Assembly (NCBI GenBank): GCA_963817375.1
Contig: CAWFOB010000004.1
Span: forward strand, 1-64,000
Direction: 5' to 3'
DNA length: 64,000 nucleotides
Source: JACVRM01 sp963817375
GTDB lineage: Bacteria > Actinomycetota > Thermoleophilia > Gaiellales > Gaiellaceae
The notes beneath the pieces are model-generated. The model worked only from the letters and a program-made list of their open reading frames with translations. It ran no database searches and was not told where the DNA came from. A program made the position numbers and the translations under genes. Below, piece by piece: positions 12,101-20,403 of this stretch (position 1 is its first letter; every line of letters begins with the position of its first letter).

Positions 12101-12267
12101 AGACCTACCAGATTGGGATTCCCTTCCACTGGGGGTACCGCGGCATCCCCGAGGACGAGGGCAAGACCTCGAGAACACTCGTGAACGCGCTATCGCATAC
12201 GGCGGTGGATCCGAACGCGCACACGCCGGAGTTCAAGGGATTCCTCGTGAAAGTGGAGAAGGTTTAG
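9127..12267 (+). CDS. fdnG: Selenocysteine-containing formate dehydrogenase, catalytic alpha subunit
   Basis: Molybdenum/tungsten-bis-MGD formate dehydrogenase large subunit (FdnG/FdoG type), oxidising formate to CO2 and passing electrons to FdnH. A Tat signal (SRRDFLK, residues 4-10) indicates export. The N-terminal [4Fe-4S] cysteines are at residues 48, 51, 55 and 90 (CPYCAVGC ... GTLCPKG). The reading frame meets TGA at 9,706-9,708 (codon 194) and continues in the same frame with HGPTV and LGPTFGRGAMTNGW. In E. coli FdnG the matching text is NQARV-Sec-HGPTV, so the TGA encodes selenocysteine, the metal ligand of the active site. A SECIS-like hairpin follows at once. Reading through gives ~1,046 residues, close to the usual length. 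Automatic annotation would split it into two false genes. Confidence 0.95.
9706..9748 (+). promoter_or_regulatory. Selenocysteine TGA codon with bacterial SECIS-like hairpin
   Basis: Directly after the TGA, positions 9,721-9,736 fold into a 6-bp stem (GUCUCA against UGGGAC) capped by the tetraloop AGUU at 9,727-9,730. An outer stem can pair GGCC at 9,712-9,715 with GGCC at 9,745-9,748 and ACG with CGU, leaving a small bulge. The apical loop carries the GU dinucleotide and lies 19 bases after the TGA, within the distance used by SelB in known bacterial SECIS elements. The selA, selB and selC genes are not in the window. Confidence 0.8.
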
Positions 12268-12276
12268 AGGACGCGC

Positions 12277-13172
12277 ATGAGCCAAGCTACATTACGCGTT
12301 CAGAAAATGTCCGGGCACGCGGGAAGCGTTCCCGGTGAAGACGCCCAGCGCGAATTCACCGTCTGCAAACTGATCGATACCACGACGTGCATCGGCTGCA
12401 AGGCTTGCGAAGTTGCCTGCATGGAGTGGAACGATTTACCCTTCGGCGAGACCGTTTTCGACAACACATATCAAACGATGCCGGAGACGCGTTGGAATTA
12501 TTGGAACCTGATTCTTTTCAACGAGCACGAAAAGGAAGATGGCTCGTTGATGTGGTTGATGCGCAAGAACCAGTGCATGCATTGCGCGGACCCCGGTTGC
12601 TTGGCGGCCTGCCCTGCCGATGGCGCGATCGTGCAGTACACGAACGGCATCGTGGATTTTCAGCAGGCAAATTGCATCGGCTGCGGCTATTGCATCACGG
12701 GTTGCCCGTTCGACATTCCAAAGATGAACCCGAAGACGAATCGCGTGTTTAAGTGCACGCTATGCGCGGATCGAGTGCAAGAAAGCTTGGAGCCAGCGTG
12801 CATTAAGTCGTGCCCGACGGGCTGTCTCCACTTCGGCAGCAAAGAAGACATGAAGGATCTCGCGGAGAAACGCGCAAAGCAGCTTCGCACTGACTACAAT
12901 TTCCCGAATGCGGGCGTATACGATCCTGCAGGGGTCGGCGGCACGGGCGTGGTGTACGTGCTGCATGACGCGACCAAACCGGAACTTTACGGCGGGCTGC
13001 CGTCCAATCCGAGCATTCCGTGGTCCGTGAAGCTTTGGAAGGGTCCGCTGAAGTGGCTGGGAAATGCGGCGATGATCGGGGGATCCTCGGACTTGTCGTG
13101 CACTACTTACGGTTTGGTCCGAAAGAGCGCGAAGAGACGATCAAGGAACCGCATCAAGGAGCGGAACCGTGA
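12277..13172 (+). CDS. fdnH: Formate dehydrogenase iron-sulfur (beta) subunit, one-base frameshift
   Basis: Four-cluster ferredoxin-like electron-transfer subunit between FdnG and the cytochrome FdnI. Cysteine groups are visible as CIGCKACEVAC, CMHCADPGCLAACP, CIGCGYCITGCPF and CTLCADRV ... ACIKSCPTGC. The usual C-terminal membrane anchor is lost in the written frame because a G run at 13,078-13,082 has five Gs; six Gs restore IGGILGLVVHYLRFGPKERE and a stop at 13,170-13,172. That stop overlaps the GTG of fdnI by four bases (GTGA), as expected for translational coupling, so the short run is very probably a sequencing error. Corrected length is ~298 residues, near E. coli FdnH. The start lies 9 bases after fdnG. 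Confidence 0.92.
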
Positions 13173-13855
13173 GCGAAACCGAACAGGTTGTGCCACCCGG
13201 GCACGTGTTGCGCTACAACTTCAAGGAACGAATCACGCATTGGATTGCGGCGGGCTCCTACCTCTATTTGCTTTTGAGCGGGCTGGCATTCTGGTCGCCG
13301 TGGCTTTTCCCCTGGCTGGTTGCAATCTGCGGCGGCGGGCAAGTTTCGCGGATGCTGCATCCGTGGATGGGGCTGGTTTTCGCTGCTTGCGTAGTAGTGA
13401 TGTATGCCATGTGGGCTTCGCATATGCACGTGGAAGAGAACGACAAGAATTGGTTCAAATCGATTGGTTATTACGTCCAGAACGAAGACGAGAAGATGCC
13501 GCCGGCGGGGCGCTACAACGCGGGACAGAAACTGCTGTTCTGGGGTTTTGTCGTTTGCATAGCCCTTCTCTTGCTGAGTGGGCTTGTGCTGTGGTTCCCG
13601 GAGAATATTCCCTGGAGCTGGCGCTACCTGCGTTACGCGGCGGTTTTGGTCCATGCATCTTCGGCGCTACTGACCATCGGGCTTTTCCTGCTTCACGTTT
13701 ACATGGCCGTTTTCGCTGAACGCGGCGCGCTGGATTCCATGGTTCACGGAGACGTGCCCATGACTTTCGTGAAAAGGTATCACCCGGGCTGGTATAAAGA
13801 GATCACCGAGCAACCCACCTCGCCGGAAAATGACGCCTCAACAATCGGCCAGTAG
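13169..13855 (+). CDS. fdnI: Formate dehydrogenase cytochrome b556 (gamma) subunit
   Basis: Membrane di-haem cytochrome b that takes electrons from FdnH to the quinone pool. The GTG start overlaps the corrected fdnH stop by four bases. About four hydrophobic helices are visible, with histidines in the expected haem positions (RITHWIAAGSYLYLLLSGLAFW; LHPWMGLVFA; LVHASSALLTIGLFLLHVYMAVF) and the conserved tail KRYHPGWYKE. At 228 residues it is the usual length. Gene order fdnG-fdnH-fdnI-fdhE matches a canonical respiratory formate dehydrogenase operon. Confidence 0.93.
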   Translation: MSETEQVVPPGHVLRYNFKERITHWIAAGSYLYLLLSGLAFWSPWLFPWLVAICGGGQVSRMLHPWMGLVFAACVVVMYAMWASHMHVEENDKNWFKSIGYYVQNEDEKMPPAGRYNAGQKLLFWGFVVCIALLLLSGLVLWFPENIPWSWRYLRYAAVLVHASSALLTIGLFLLHVYMAVFAERGALDSMVHGDVPMTFVKRYHPGWYKEITEQPTSPENDASTIGQ

Positions 13856-13867
13856 CGGGTACGAATC

Positions 13868-14661
13868 GTGCGAATCCGGCGCGCCGAAAAGCTCATCGCG
13901 GACAAATCCTCGGCCAGTGAGCTTCTGTCTTTCTACAAACGAATCGCGAGCTTCCAAAAAAGTTTTCTGGTGCGATTTTCCGTCGACGGCGCGCAGCAGC
14001 CAGAAAACCGGCAATTTGATTCGGTACGCGAAGGGCTAGATCTCACTCTGCTTCTGCCGCACTTCAGGAATTTTCTTTCGCTCGTGGAACAAAATGCTCC
14101 CAACGCCCTGGCGGCCACCGCGCGCGAACTTGCGGCAATGCCGTCCGATGCGTGGATCACACTTTTGAGTTCGTATTGGGAGCTTGGCGGGGTTTTCGAT
14201 CAGCAGATTGGGGCGTTTGCGCAGTTTTTTCCGCGGGCGTTTCTGCAGCCGTACGCTGCATACGTGGCGGGGCGGACTGCCGTGCCGCCGGTGCTGGCGA
14301 CGCCGAGGGTTTGCCCGTTGTGCGGCGGGCGGGCGCTGTTCGGAGTGCTGCGGCTCGAAGGTGACGGCGGGAAGCGATGTATGGTCTGCTCCTTTTGCGG
14401 TTATGAGTGGGAGTTTCGGCGGATTCTTTGTCCCACGTGCGGGAGAGGAGAAGAGAAAAACTTCCCGTGTATGTGGCGGAGCAGTTTCCACATGTTCGCG
14501 TCGAGGCTTGCGAGACGTGCAAGTTTTATGTTCGAACGATTGACCTTACGAAAGATGGCAATGCTGTCCCAGTGGTGGACGACCTCGCGGCGATTCCACT
14601 TACGCTTTGGGCGCATGAGCATGGGTATAGCCGGTTGCAGCCGAATTTGCTGGGTAGCTGA
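13868..14661 (+). CDS. fdhE: Formate dehydrogenase accessory protein FdhE, frameshifted near the 3' end
   Basis: Cytoplasmic rubredoxin-like protein needed for maturation of respiratory formate dehydrogenases. The GTG at 13,868 sits 12 bases after fdnI. The helical N-terminal half is followed by paired cysteine motifs CPLCGG, CSFCGYEWEF and CPTCGR; the last expected motif, CETCKFYVRTIDL, appears in another frame after a shift within the A-rich run near 14,450. The corrected C-terminus reads DDLAAIPLTLWAHEHGY, the family's usual ending. All four CxxC-type pairs are kept, so the protein was probably intact. Confidence 0.9.
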
Positions 14662-14705
14662 AGAGTGTCCCACGAATTTATGAGAGATTCCCACGCCTGG
14701 AGCTC

Positions 14706-14732
14706 AGCGGGCGGGCAAGCCCCGCCCCTACA
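14706..14732. repeat. REP-like palindrome, type A (copy 2)
   Basis: GCGGGCGG-GCAAG-CCCCGCCCCTACA type interrupted palindrome in the gap after fdhE. It matches 2,664-2,691 except for one base and resembles the longer-loop version at 19,155-19,197. Confidence 0.6.
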
Positions 14733-14752
14733 GGCAGCTAAAGAAGAAAGAA

Positions 14753-14779
14753 AGAGGGCACGATGAATCGCGCCCCTAC
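14753..14779. repeat. REP-like palindrome, type B (copy 1)
   Basis: AGAGGGCACGATG-AATCG-CGCCCCTAC palindrome directly after the type A copy. It shares its purine-rich leader (GCTAAAGAAGAAAGAAAG) and core with 20,362-20,389. Confidence 0.6.
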
Positions 14780-14810
14780 AAAGAATTAGGCCGTTGGTGA
14801 GCGCTCTTGG

Positions 14811-15695
14811 TTAGGGATGGGGGAGATTGGTCACTGTGCCGCTGGGCGGGGCGTCTGGAACCACTGTCGCGGCGTGGAAATTCTCACGTTTCAGGCGCGT
14901 GTCGCCGTTCACGTAAGCCGTGATTTCCGTGCCTTTGGGAAACGTGATGTCTTTTCCGTGCATCACTGGAATGACCATGCCGGCCGAGGAACTGGAGCCT
15001 TTGGCTTCGCCTCCGGAGCGCAAGACGGCCTCTTGATTGTTCGCCAGGCGGACGCTCCTGACGAGCACCCCGAGTTTGCCCCCGCGACCCATGGCCTTTT
15101 TAGGTTCGGCTTCATTGACGACACCAGCAGCGATTGCGCCCTTGGCAATGACGAGGAGTCCGTCCACAACAACATCTTCTGAAACTTCGAGATCCACTTC
15201 GTCCCCAACCTGAGCGTCAGCGGAAGAAAGAGCTCTGCCGAGTTTCATTCGAACCGGAGTGCTATCCAACAAAACGAGAAATTGTGCGGAAGCGGAAGCG
15301 TTCGAAGGAGGCACGGGAGTTTTGGCGGGAGGGTCGTACGCCGTTTTCTCTCTTGGCAAATCCTGAGTCGGCGCGAGCACAGGCTTTGCGCCCGGAGCGG
15401 TTTTCACCAACAGCAGATAATCCAGAGGAACGTATCCGACTTGGCCGTCGGCGGTGCGAACGCCGAAATATCCATCGTAGCGACCGGTGACTTCCACCTG
15501 CTGGCCGCATTGGAGAGTGGCGCGAACATCGAGGGTGGTCATGGAACTGTACAGATAGACGAAACCGCCGGGACGAGCGCACTCGACCTGACCGACGCTT
15601 TGCGCTTTGCAGATTGCGGGCGCGACGAGACAGAGAACCAGGCCGGACAGCCGCAATGGCCAGTTTCCTTGTTTACGAAAAATGTGTTGGAGCAT
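14811..15695 (-). CDS. Exported protein with bacterial SH3-like domain, function unknown
   Basis: About 294 residues from the ATG at 15,695; a GTG three codons upstream is also possible. The N-terminus (FRKQGNWPLRLSGLVLCLVA then APAICKAQ) is a signal peptide, so the protein is exported. Residues ~45-100 look like a small SH3 domain (VYLYSSMTTLDVRATLQCGQ then VGYVPLDYLLLV), a fold often used to bind cell-wall peptides. A proline-rich linker follows. The C-terminal half (VRMKLGRALSSADAQVGDEV ... FPKGTEITAYVNGD) is the beta-rich domain seen in many acidobacterial exported proteins, repeatedly describing a 'valine-lysine-glycine' strand pattern. It sits alone between the fdn operon and a forward amidohydrolase. 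Role not assignable. Confidence 0.75.
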   Translation of the reverse strand: MLQHIFRKQGNWPLRLSGLVLCLVAPAICKAQSVGQVECARPGGFVYLYSSMTTLDVRATLQCGQQVEVTGRYDGYFGVRTADGQVGYVPLDYLLLVKTAPGAKPVLAPTQDLPREKTAYDPPAKTPVPPSNASASAQFLVLLDSTPVRMKLGRALSSADAQVGDEVDLEVSEDVVVDGLLVIAKGAIAAGVVNEAEPKKAMGRGGKLGVLVRSVRLANNQEAVLRSGGEAKGSSSSAGMVIPVMHGKDITFPKGTEITAYVNGDTRLKRENFHAATVVPDAPPSGTVTNLPHP

Positions 15696-15897
15696 GGAGT
15701 TCACGTCTATATCGAACCGTAATAGACATAGTTGTGGCAATAGAACGACGGGCGGTGCTGTTCATAAAGAGATACTGCAAGGGTTCAGAAGGCCCGCAAT
15801 AGAAACGTTGATGAAGTAGGGACGGCCCGGGAGGCGCGGGCGCCTTGCATCGTGCCGGCGGTTGGGGCAAGCTACCGTCCGCCGCGGAGGAGTTTTC

Positions 15898-17217
15898 ATG
15901 AAAAAAGCGATTGTCTGTTTGGCTGGCTTGTTGATTTGGGGAGTGGGGAGCTTGCGCGCGCAGACTGCGCCGCCGTCTGGCTCTCCGCTGACGGTGATTC
16001 GCGCGGGAACGTTAATTGATGGGGCTAGCGATACACCGCGGAAGAATCAGCTCATTTTTGTGCGAGGCGAACGCATCGAGAAAGTGACGGACGGTTCGGC
16101 GGCGATCCCGCCCGGCGCCAGGGTGATTGATCTTTCGGGGGCGACGGTTTTGCCGGGGCTGATTGATTCGCATACGCATATTTTTTTGTGGGGCGAAGAT
16201 CCGGCCAAGGGCGGGTATGACGTAAACATTTTGAAGGCGGGGATTGCGCTGCGTGCGGCGCGGGCGACATTTGCGACGCGTCGAGCGCTGGAGCAAGGGT
16301 TTACGACGCTGCGCGATTTGGAAACCGAGGGAGCGGGATACGGCGACGTCGAGATTAAACAAGCAATTGAGGAGGGAACCATTCCTGGGCCGCGGTTGTT
16401 TTGCGCGACGCGGGCGATCTCCACCACAGGCGGGTACAACTTGGAAGACTATGCGCCGGAACTGGATATGCCGAAGGGGGCGCAACTTGTGGATGGCCCG
16501 GTGGAGGCGCGGAAGGCCGCGCGGCAACAACTCGACCACGGTGCGGATTGGATCAAGGTGTACATGACGCACAGGTCTTGGGTGGACAAGGAGGGCAAGC
16601 TTGTATCCCAGCCGACGCTGACGGTCGAGGAGCTGAAAGCGATTGTGGATGAGACGCATGGGTGGGGAAAGAAAGTGGCGTGCCACGCGTATAACGGAAA
16701 TGGGTTGCAGCGCGCTCTCGATGGTGGGTGCGATTCGATTGAACATGGGCTGGAGATTACTGACGCGCAGATCGCACAAATGAAACAGCAGGGAACATGG
16801 TATTGCCCGACGCTCGCGCCGTATTACGGAGACTGGGCTCCGGCGGATACACCCGGCGGAAAGCGGGACCGCGCGCGGGCGGCAGTGCACGAGATTTCGT
16901 TTCGCAAGGCGATGCAGGCGCATTTGAAGATTGTCTACGGAACGGACATGGGCGGGATTCCGTGGACAGAGCCACTTGCACAGGAATTCGGGCGGATGAC
17001 TTCCGTGGGAATGTCGCCGATGGATGCGATTCAGTCGGCGACGGTACGAGCAAGCGAAATGCTGGAGATGAAGGGCGACATTGGCGTGGTGGCCGCGGGG
17101 GCGTACGCGGATATCATTGCGGTTTCTGGAGATCCGCTGAAAGACGTGAACGAATTGGAGCATGTGCATTTTGTGATGCACAATGGGGCGGTTTTTAAGG
17201 ATGAGATGAAGAAGTAA
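15898..17217 (+). CDS. Exported amidohydrolase (imidazolonepropionase/prolidase-like)
   Basis: Metal-dependent hydrolase of the amidohydrolase superfamily, 439 residues. The ATG at 15,898 has the Shine-Dalgarno GGAGGAG at about 15,886 and opens a signal peptide (MKKAIVCLAGLLIWGVGSL then RAQ), so it acts outside the cytoplasm. The metal site is visible: DSHTH near residue 90, the lysine in DWIKVY, histidines in ACHAYN and IEHG, and the aspartate in YGTDMGG. The opening segment VIRAGTLIDGASD and closing AAGAYADIIAVSGDPLKD are the usual composite beta-sandwich. Related enzymes cleave dipeptides with C-terminal proline or basic residues, or cyclic imides; the substrate here cannot be told. The frame is unbroken. 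Confidence 0.88.
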   Translation: MKKAIVCLAGLLIWGVGSLRAQTAPPSGSPLTVIRAGTLIDGASDTPRKNQLIFVRGERIEKVTDGSAAIPPGARVIDLSGATVLPGLIDSHTHIFLWGEDPAKGGYDVNILKAGIALRAARATFATRRALEQGFTTLRDLETEGAGYGDVEIKQAIEEGTIPGPRLFCATRAISTTGGYNLEDYAPELDMPKGAQLVDGPVEARKAARQQLDHGADWIKVYMTHRSWVDKEGKLVSQPTLTVEELKAIVDETHGWGKKVACHAYNGNGLQRALDGGCDSIEHGLEITDAQIAQMKQQGTWYCPTLAPYYGDWAPADTPGGKRDRARAAVHEISFRKAMQAHLKIVYGTDMGGIPWTEPLAQEFGRMTSVGMSPMDAIQSATVRASEMLEMKGDIGVVAAGAYADIIAVSGDPLKDVNELEHVHFVMHNGAVFKDEMKK

Positions 17218-17241
17218 GGAGTGAGTGGTGAGTAGTGACTA

Positions 17242-18094
17242 GAAGTTATCTCATAAACACATTTAAGTCTATTGCGAGCTTGCGAGTTATGCAAACAAGA
17301 GTAAATCAAGAGCATGGACCTCACCGACGCCCAGTGGGCGAAGCTCGAGCCGCTGTTTCGTCCGAAGCGACGGTCCGACGGTCGAGGTCGACCGTGGCAG
17401 CGATACGCGCGCGGTGCTGAACGGTGTTCTGTGGGTTTTGCGCACGGGTGCTCCCTGGCACGATCTGCCCGATCGCTATCCGCCCTACCAAACCTGTCAT
17501 CGACGCTTTCAGCAGTGGCAGCGCTCCGGGCTCGCTCACGCGCTTGCTGCAGACACTCGCCGAGGACCTGCGCGACCGCGGCAAGCTCGATCTGAGCGAA
17601 GCCTTCATCGACGCCAGCTTCAGTTCGGCGAAAAAAGGGGCTCTGCTGTCGGCCCTACAAAACGCGGAAAAGGCAGCAAAATCATGGCAATCGCAGACCG
17701 CCATGGTCTTCCTGTCGCCGTGCACGTGGCCAGCGCTTCGCCGCATGAAACGAAGCTCGTCGAAGCCACCCTCGCAGCAGCGATTTCTCCGAGAAGCTCC
17801 CGAGCGATTGATCGGCGACAAAGCCTACGACAGCGATCCGCTGGATCAGCGCCTGCGCGAAAACTCGGCGTGCAGCTGATCGCTCCGCACCGGTGGAACC
17901 GCAGCAAGCCAGTCACCCAGGACGGTCGCGCATTGCGTCGCTACCGCCGCCGCTGGAAAATCGAGCGCCTGTTTGCCTGGCTCCATAATTTTCGCCGACT
18001 CGTGTGCGCTGGGAATATCACGAAGACAATTTCCTCGGCATGCTCCAACTCGCCTGCGCTGATTATCCTCCTGAGGCATTTATGAGATGGCTTC
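17242..18094 (+). mobile_element. IS5-family insertion sequence, 853 bp, with terminal inverted repeats and TA duplication
   Basis: Complete element by its ends: the left terminus GAAGTTATCTCATAAA (17,242-17,257) and the reverse complement of the right terminus GAAGCCATCTCATAAA (18,079-18,094) match at 14 of 16 bases. Both are flanked by TA (17,240-17,241 and 18,095-18,096). Removing the element rejoins a GTGAGTAGTGA-type simple repeat on both sides, a typical acidobacterial intergenic tract. The size suits the IS427/IS1031 groups of IS5. Confidence 0.85.
17314..18085 (+). pseudogene. IS5-family DDE transposase, multiply frameshifted
   Basis: Translated in pieces, the protein reads as one IS5 transposase: MDLTDAQWAKLEPLFRPKRR, then TRAVLNGVLWVLRTGAPWHD, AFIDASFSSAKKG, KGSKIMAIADRHGLPVAVHV, PERLIGDKAYDSDPLDQRLR, RRRWKIERLFAWLHNFRRLV and RWEYHEDNFLGMLQLACA. 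The catalytic D-D-E residues lie in FIDASF, GDKAYDSD and KIERLF. At least six frame changes occur (near 17,400, 17,540, 17,650, 17,790, 17,865, 18,000). Some IS427-group elements use one programmed frameshift, but six cannot be programmed, so the copy is dead or badly sequenced. Its GC content is above that of its flanks. Confidence 0.85.
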
Positions 18095-18200
18095 TAGTGA
18101 GTAGTGAAGAGATGAGCGTGTTCCCACTGGCGATAGTGAATCCGATCCGAGAATTTGTCTTGGGGATTCGAATTAGCAATTCGAATCGTGGCCGGGACTT

Positions 18201-18494
18201 TTAGCTCTTGCTGGGTTCGACGGTCACGCCTTTCCAAAACGCGATCCTTCCTTTGATTTCGGAGGCGGCTGGGCTTGGCTCGGGGTAGTACCAGGCCGCG
18301 TTTTCGTTTTTCATGCCATTCACTTCGATGTGATAGTAGTGGGCTGTGCCTTTCCACGGGCAGGTAGAGGTGTGCGTGCTGGATTTCAGGACATTCTTGG
18401 TGACGGAGTCGGGAGGAAAATATTGATTGCCTTCGACGACCACGGTGTCGTTGCTCTCGGCAATCACTTTGCCGCCCCAGATGGCTTTTGCCAT
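18201..18494 (-). CDS. DUF427 domain protein
   Basis: 97-residue conserved protein of unknown function. The ATG at 18,494 is preceded by GAGGAGC and gives MAKAIWGGKVIAESNDTVVV, the family's standard opening; the longer upstream frame adds unrelated residues. The conserved core YFPPDSV ... THTSTCPWKGTAHYYHIEV and AAWYYPEPSPAASEIKGRIA match DUF427, a small single-domain fold found in bacteria and fungi. It has no signal peptide. Orientation is opposite to both neighbours. Confidence 0.88.
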   Translation of the reverse strand: MAKAIWGGKVIAESNDTVVVEGNQYFPPDSVTKNVLKSSTHTSTCPWKGTAHYYHIEVNGMKNENAAWYYPEPSPAASEIKGRIAFWKGVTVEPSKS

Positions 18495-18699
18495 GTTGTT
18501 TGCTCCTCGTCCTAACGCGCGGCTTCTTCGAGCGATCGAAATAAGTTTACCTGACACTTCGATGCACGAGCGGGGAGAAACGGTTCAAGAGAATGCGGGG
18601 AGAGACGAAAGTTCGATGCGCGAACTGCGGCGGCATTGGGTTGCGGGCCGTCCGGACGAGAGCTTCTGTTAGAATTTGCACGCAACTTGGAGGATAGAG

Positions 18700-19134
18700 A
18701 TGGCTGAGCAGAGTTTTGAGAGTCACGCGAAGTGGGTGCCCCCGTTTCATTTTTTTGTCTTGCCGGTGTTGCTGATCAACTTGGGATTCTCCCTTTATTG
18801 GTGCTATAAATCGTGGTTCACGGTTAGCGGAGTGGTTTCCGTGCTGGTCGCAGCCGCGATTTTTGTAGGAATTGGGATAGCACGCGGAACGGCGCTGAAG
18901 GTGCAGGACCGGGTGATTCGTTTCGAGGAGCGCCTGCGATTCGAACGCGTGTTGCCGGCGGATATGCACGCGAGGATCGGGGAGTTTACGATCGACCAGC
19001 TTGTGGCGTTGCGTTTTGCGAGCAATGCGGAATTGCCTGAGCTCGCGCGGAAGGTGCTTGAGGAAAAGATTGTTGAGCGGAAGGCGATCAAGAAATTGAT
19101 CAAGACCTGGCGGCCCGATTTTGCCCGGGCTTGA
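18700..19134 (+). CDS. DUF6526-like small membrane protein
   Basis: 144 residues from the ATG at 18,700, preceded by TTGGAGGATAGAG. Two membrane helices are clear (FHFFVLPVLLINLGFSLYWC and VSVLVAAAIFVGIGIARG), followed by a soluble, charged C-terminal half (ALKVQDRVIRFEERLRFERV ... LARKVLEEKIVERKAIKKLI). The layout fits the DUF6526 group, of unknown function and common in Acidobacteria and Bacteroidota. A TTAGAAT -10-like box lies ~30 bases upstream. Confidence 0.7.
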   Translation: MAEQSFESHAKWVPPFHFFVLPVLLINLGFSLYWCYKSWFTVSGVVSVLVAAAIFVGIGIARGTALKVQDRVIRFEERLRFERVLPADMHARIGEFTIDQLVALRFASNAELPELARKVLEEKIVERKAIKKLIKTWRPDFARA

Positions 19135-19154
19135 TCGGAAAGTTTGTTAGATTG

Positions 19155-19197
19155 AGCGGGCGGGGCCCTTCCAGGACAAACAAGCCCCGTCCGCACA
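19155..19197. repeat. REP-like palindrome, type A variant (copy 3)
   Basis: AGCGGGCGGGG and CAAGCCCCGTCCGCACA flank a 14-base spacer between the DUF6526-like gene and the aldo/keto reductase. It is an enlarged-loop version of the repeats at 2,664 and 14,706, in a position suited to a bidirectional hairpin between converging genes. Confidence 0.5.
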
Positions 19198-19215
19198 GTG
19201 TGTAAACCTCACTTC

Positions 19216-20184
19216 TCACCGGGCGGCCGCGGCCGCGGCTGCGCCTTCGATTTCAGTGATCTCTTCTGCCGAAAGCTTTAGTTCGCCTCCGCGCATGACG
19301 CCTTCGGCTTGCTTTGCGTCGCGTGCGCCGACGATCGCTCCGGTAACGGCGGGATTGCTTAGGACCCATGCGATCGCGACTTCGCCGGGGCTGCGGCCGT
19401 GGCGGGCACCGACTTTGCGGAGCCGTTCAACGAGTTCGATATTTTTGGAAAGGCGCGGCTCGCGAAATTCCGGATTTTTGCTGCGGAAATCATCGGGGGG
19501 AAGTGCCGCGGCCCGCTCGCGCGTCATTGCACCGGTGAGAAGGCCGGAGGACATGGGGGCGTAGGAAATGACACCGATGCCTTGCTGTTTGCAATAAGGC
19601 AGGATTTCTTTTTCAACCGCACGGCGAATCATCGAATAGGGCGGCTGCAGCGACGTGGCGCGGCACTCTTTTCGGCGCGCTTGAGTTGTTCGACGTTGAA
19701 ATTGGAGACGCCGATCCAGCGGACTTTGCCTTCCTTCTGCAGTTCGGCCATGGGTTGACCAGCCTTCCTCGACCTCGGGTTCGGGAGTCGGGCCAGTGGA
19801 TCTGGTAGAGATCGATGACGTCGATCTGAAGGCGGCGCAGACTGTCTTCGCATTCGCGGCGGATGGAGTCGCGCTTCAGGCTGCGAGTGATCTCGCGCTT
19901 GTCGTCCCAGACCAGAGGACGCACTTGGTAAAGACGTAAGGACGAGTGGCGCGGTCCTTTGAGTGCGCGGCCGACAATTTCTTCGGAGTGGCCGAGTGCC
20001 GTAGACGGCGGCGGTGTCGATCCAGTTGATGCCGCGGTCGAGGGCGGCGTGGATGGCTCCGATGGAATCGGTTATCGTCCTGCGGTCCCCAGGCGAAAGG
20101 CCAGCCGCCGCCGCCGATGGCCCAGGCGCCGAATCCCACCGAAGTGATTTCTAGATCGGAATTGCCAAGCTTGCGCGTTTCCAT
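19216..20184 (-). CDS. Aldo/keto reductase, frameshifted
   Basis: NAD(P)H-dependent oxidoreductase of the (beta/alpha)8 aldo/keto reductase family. The ATG at 20,184 gives METRKLGNSDLEITSVGFGA, the usual first strand. Pieces in other frames carry the active-site tetrad: INWIDTAAVYG (Asp, Tyr), YVFTKC (Lys) and LYQIHWPD (His). Then come VRWIGVSNFN and the cofactor-binding end GVISYAPMSSGLLTG ... VTGAIVGARDAKQAE. Frame changes lie near 20,085, 20,000, 19,925, 19,750 and 19,650. All core motifs occur in order, so the original gene was probably functional. The physiological substrate is not predictable. Confidence 0.82.
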
Positions 20185-20361
20185 GATTCGTGCCCTCGCC
20201 TCTAGATTGAGCGCTGCTTTGTGATGCTCGTTTGCATTGCGAATTCTACATTGCATGAGATGAAAGAATGGTGGATTTGGTTAGGGGGAGATTTGGGAGA
20301 GAAGTGGAGGAGCGAGTGGGGCGTGAGAGAAAAAGGAAAGGGAAAAGCTAAGAGAAAAGAA

Positions 20362-20389
20362 AGAGGGCACGATGTATCGTGCCCCCTAC
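20362..20389. repeat. REP-like palindrome, type B (copy 2)
   Basis: AGAGGGCACGATG-TATCG-TGCCCCCTAC palindrome preceded by AAAAGCTAAGAGAAAAGAAA. Core and leader match 14,736-14,779, and the leader also resembles 2,454-2,473. It lies just downstream of the beta-propeller gene's stop. Confidence 0.6.
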
Positions 20390-20403
20390 CTCGAGAGTAT
20401 GAG

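Noticed and set aside
12277..13719. A 480-residue fusion of fdnH with an arginine-rich C-terminus
   Set aside because: The extension is fdnI read in the wrong frame after a missing G at 13,078-13,082.
17314..18085. Programmed frameshifting in the IS5 transposase
   Set aside because: At least six frame changes are needed, far more than the single shift known for some IS5 groups, and no consistent slippery site is seen.
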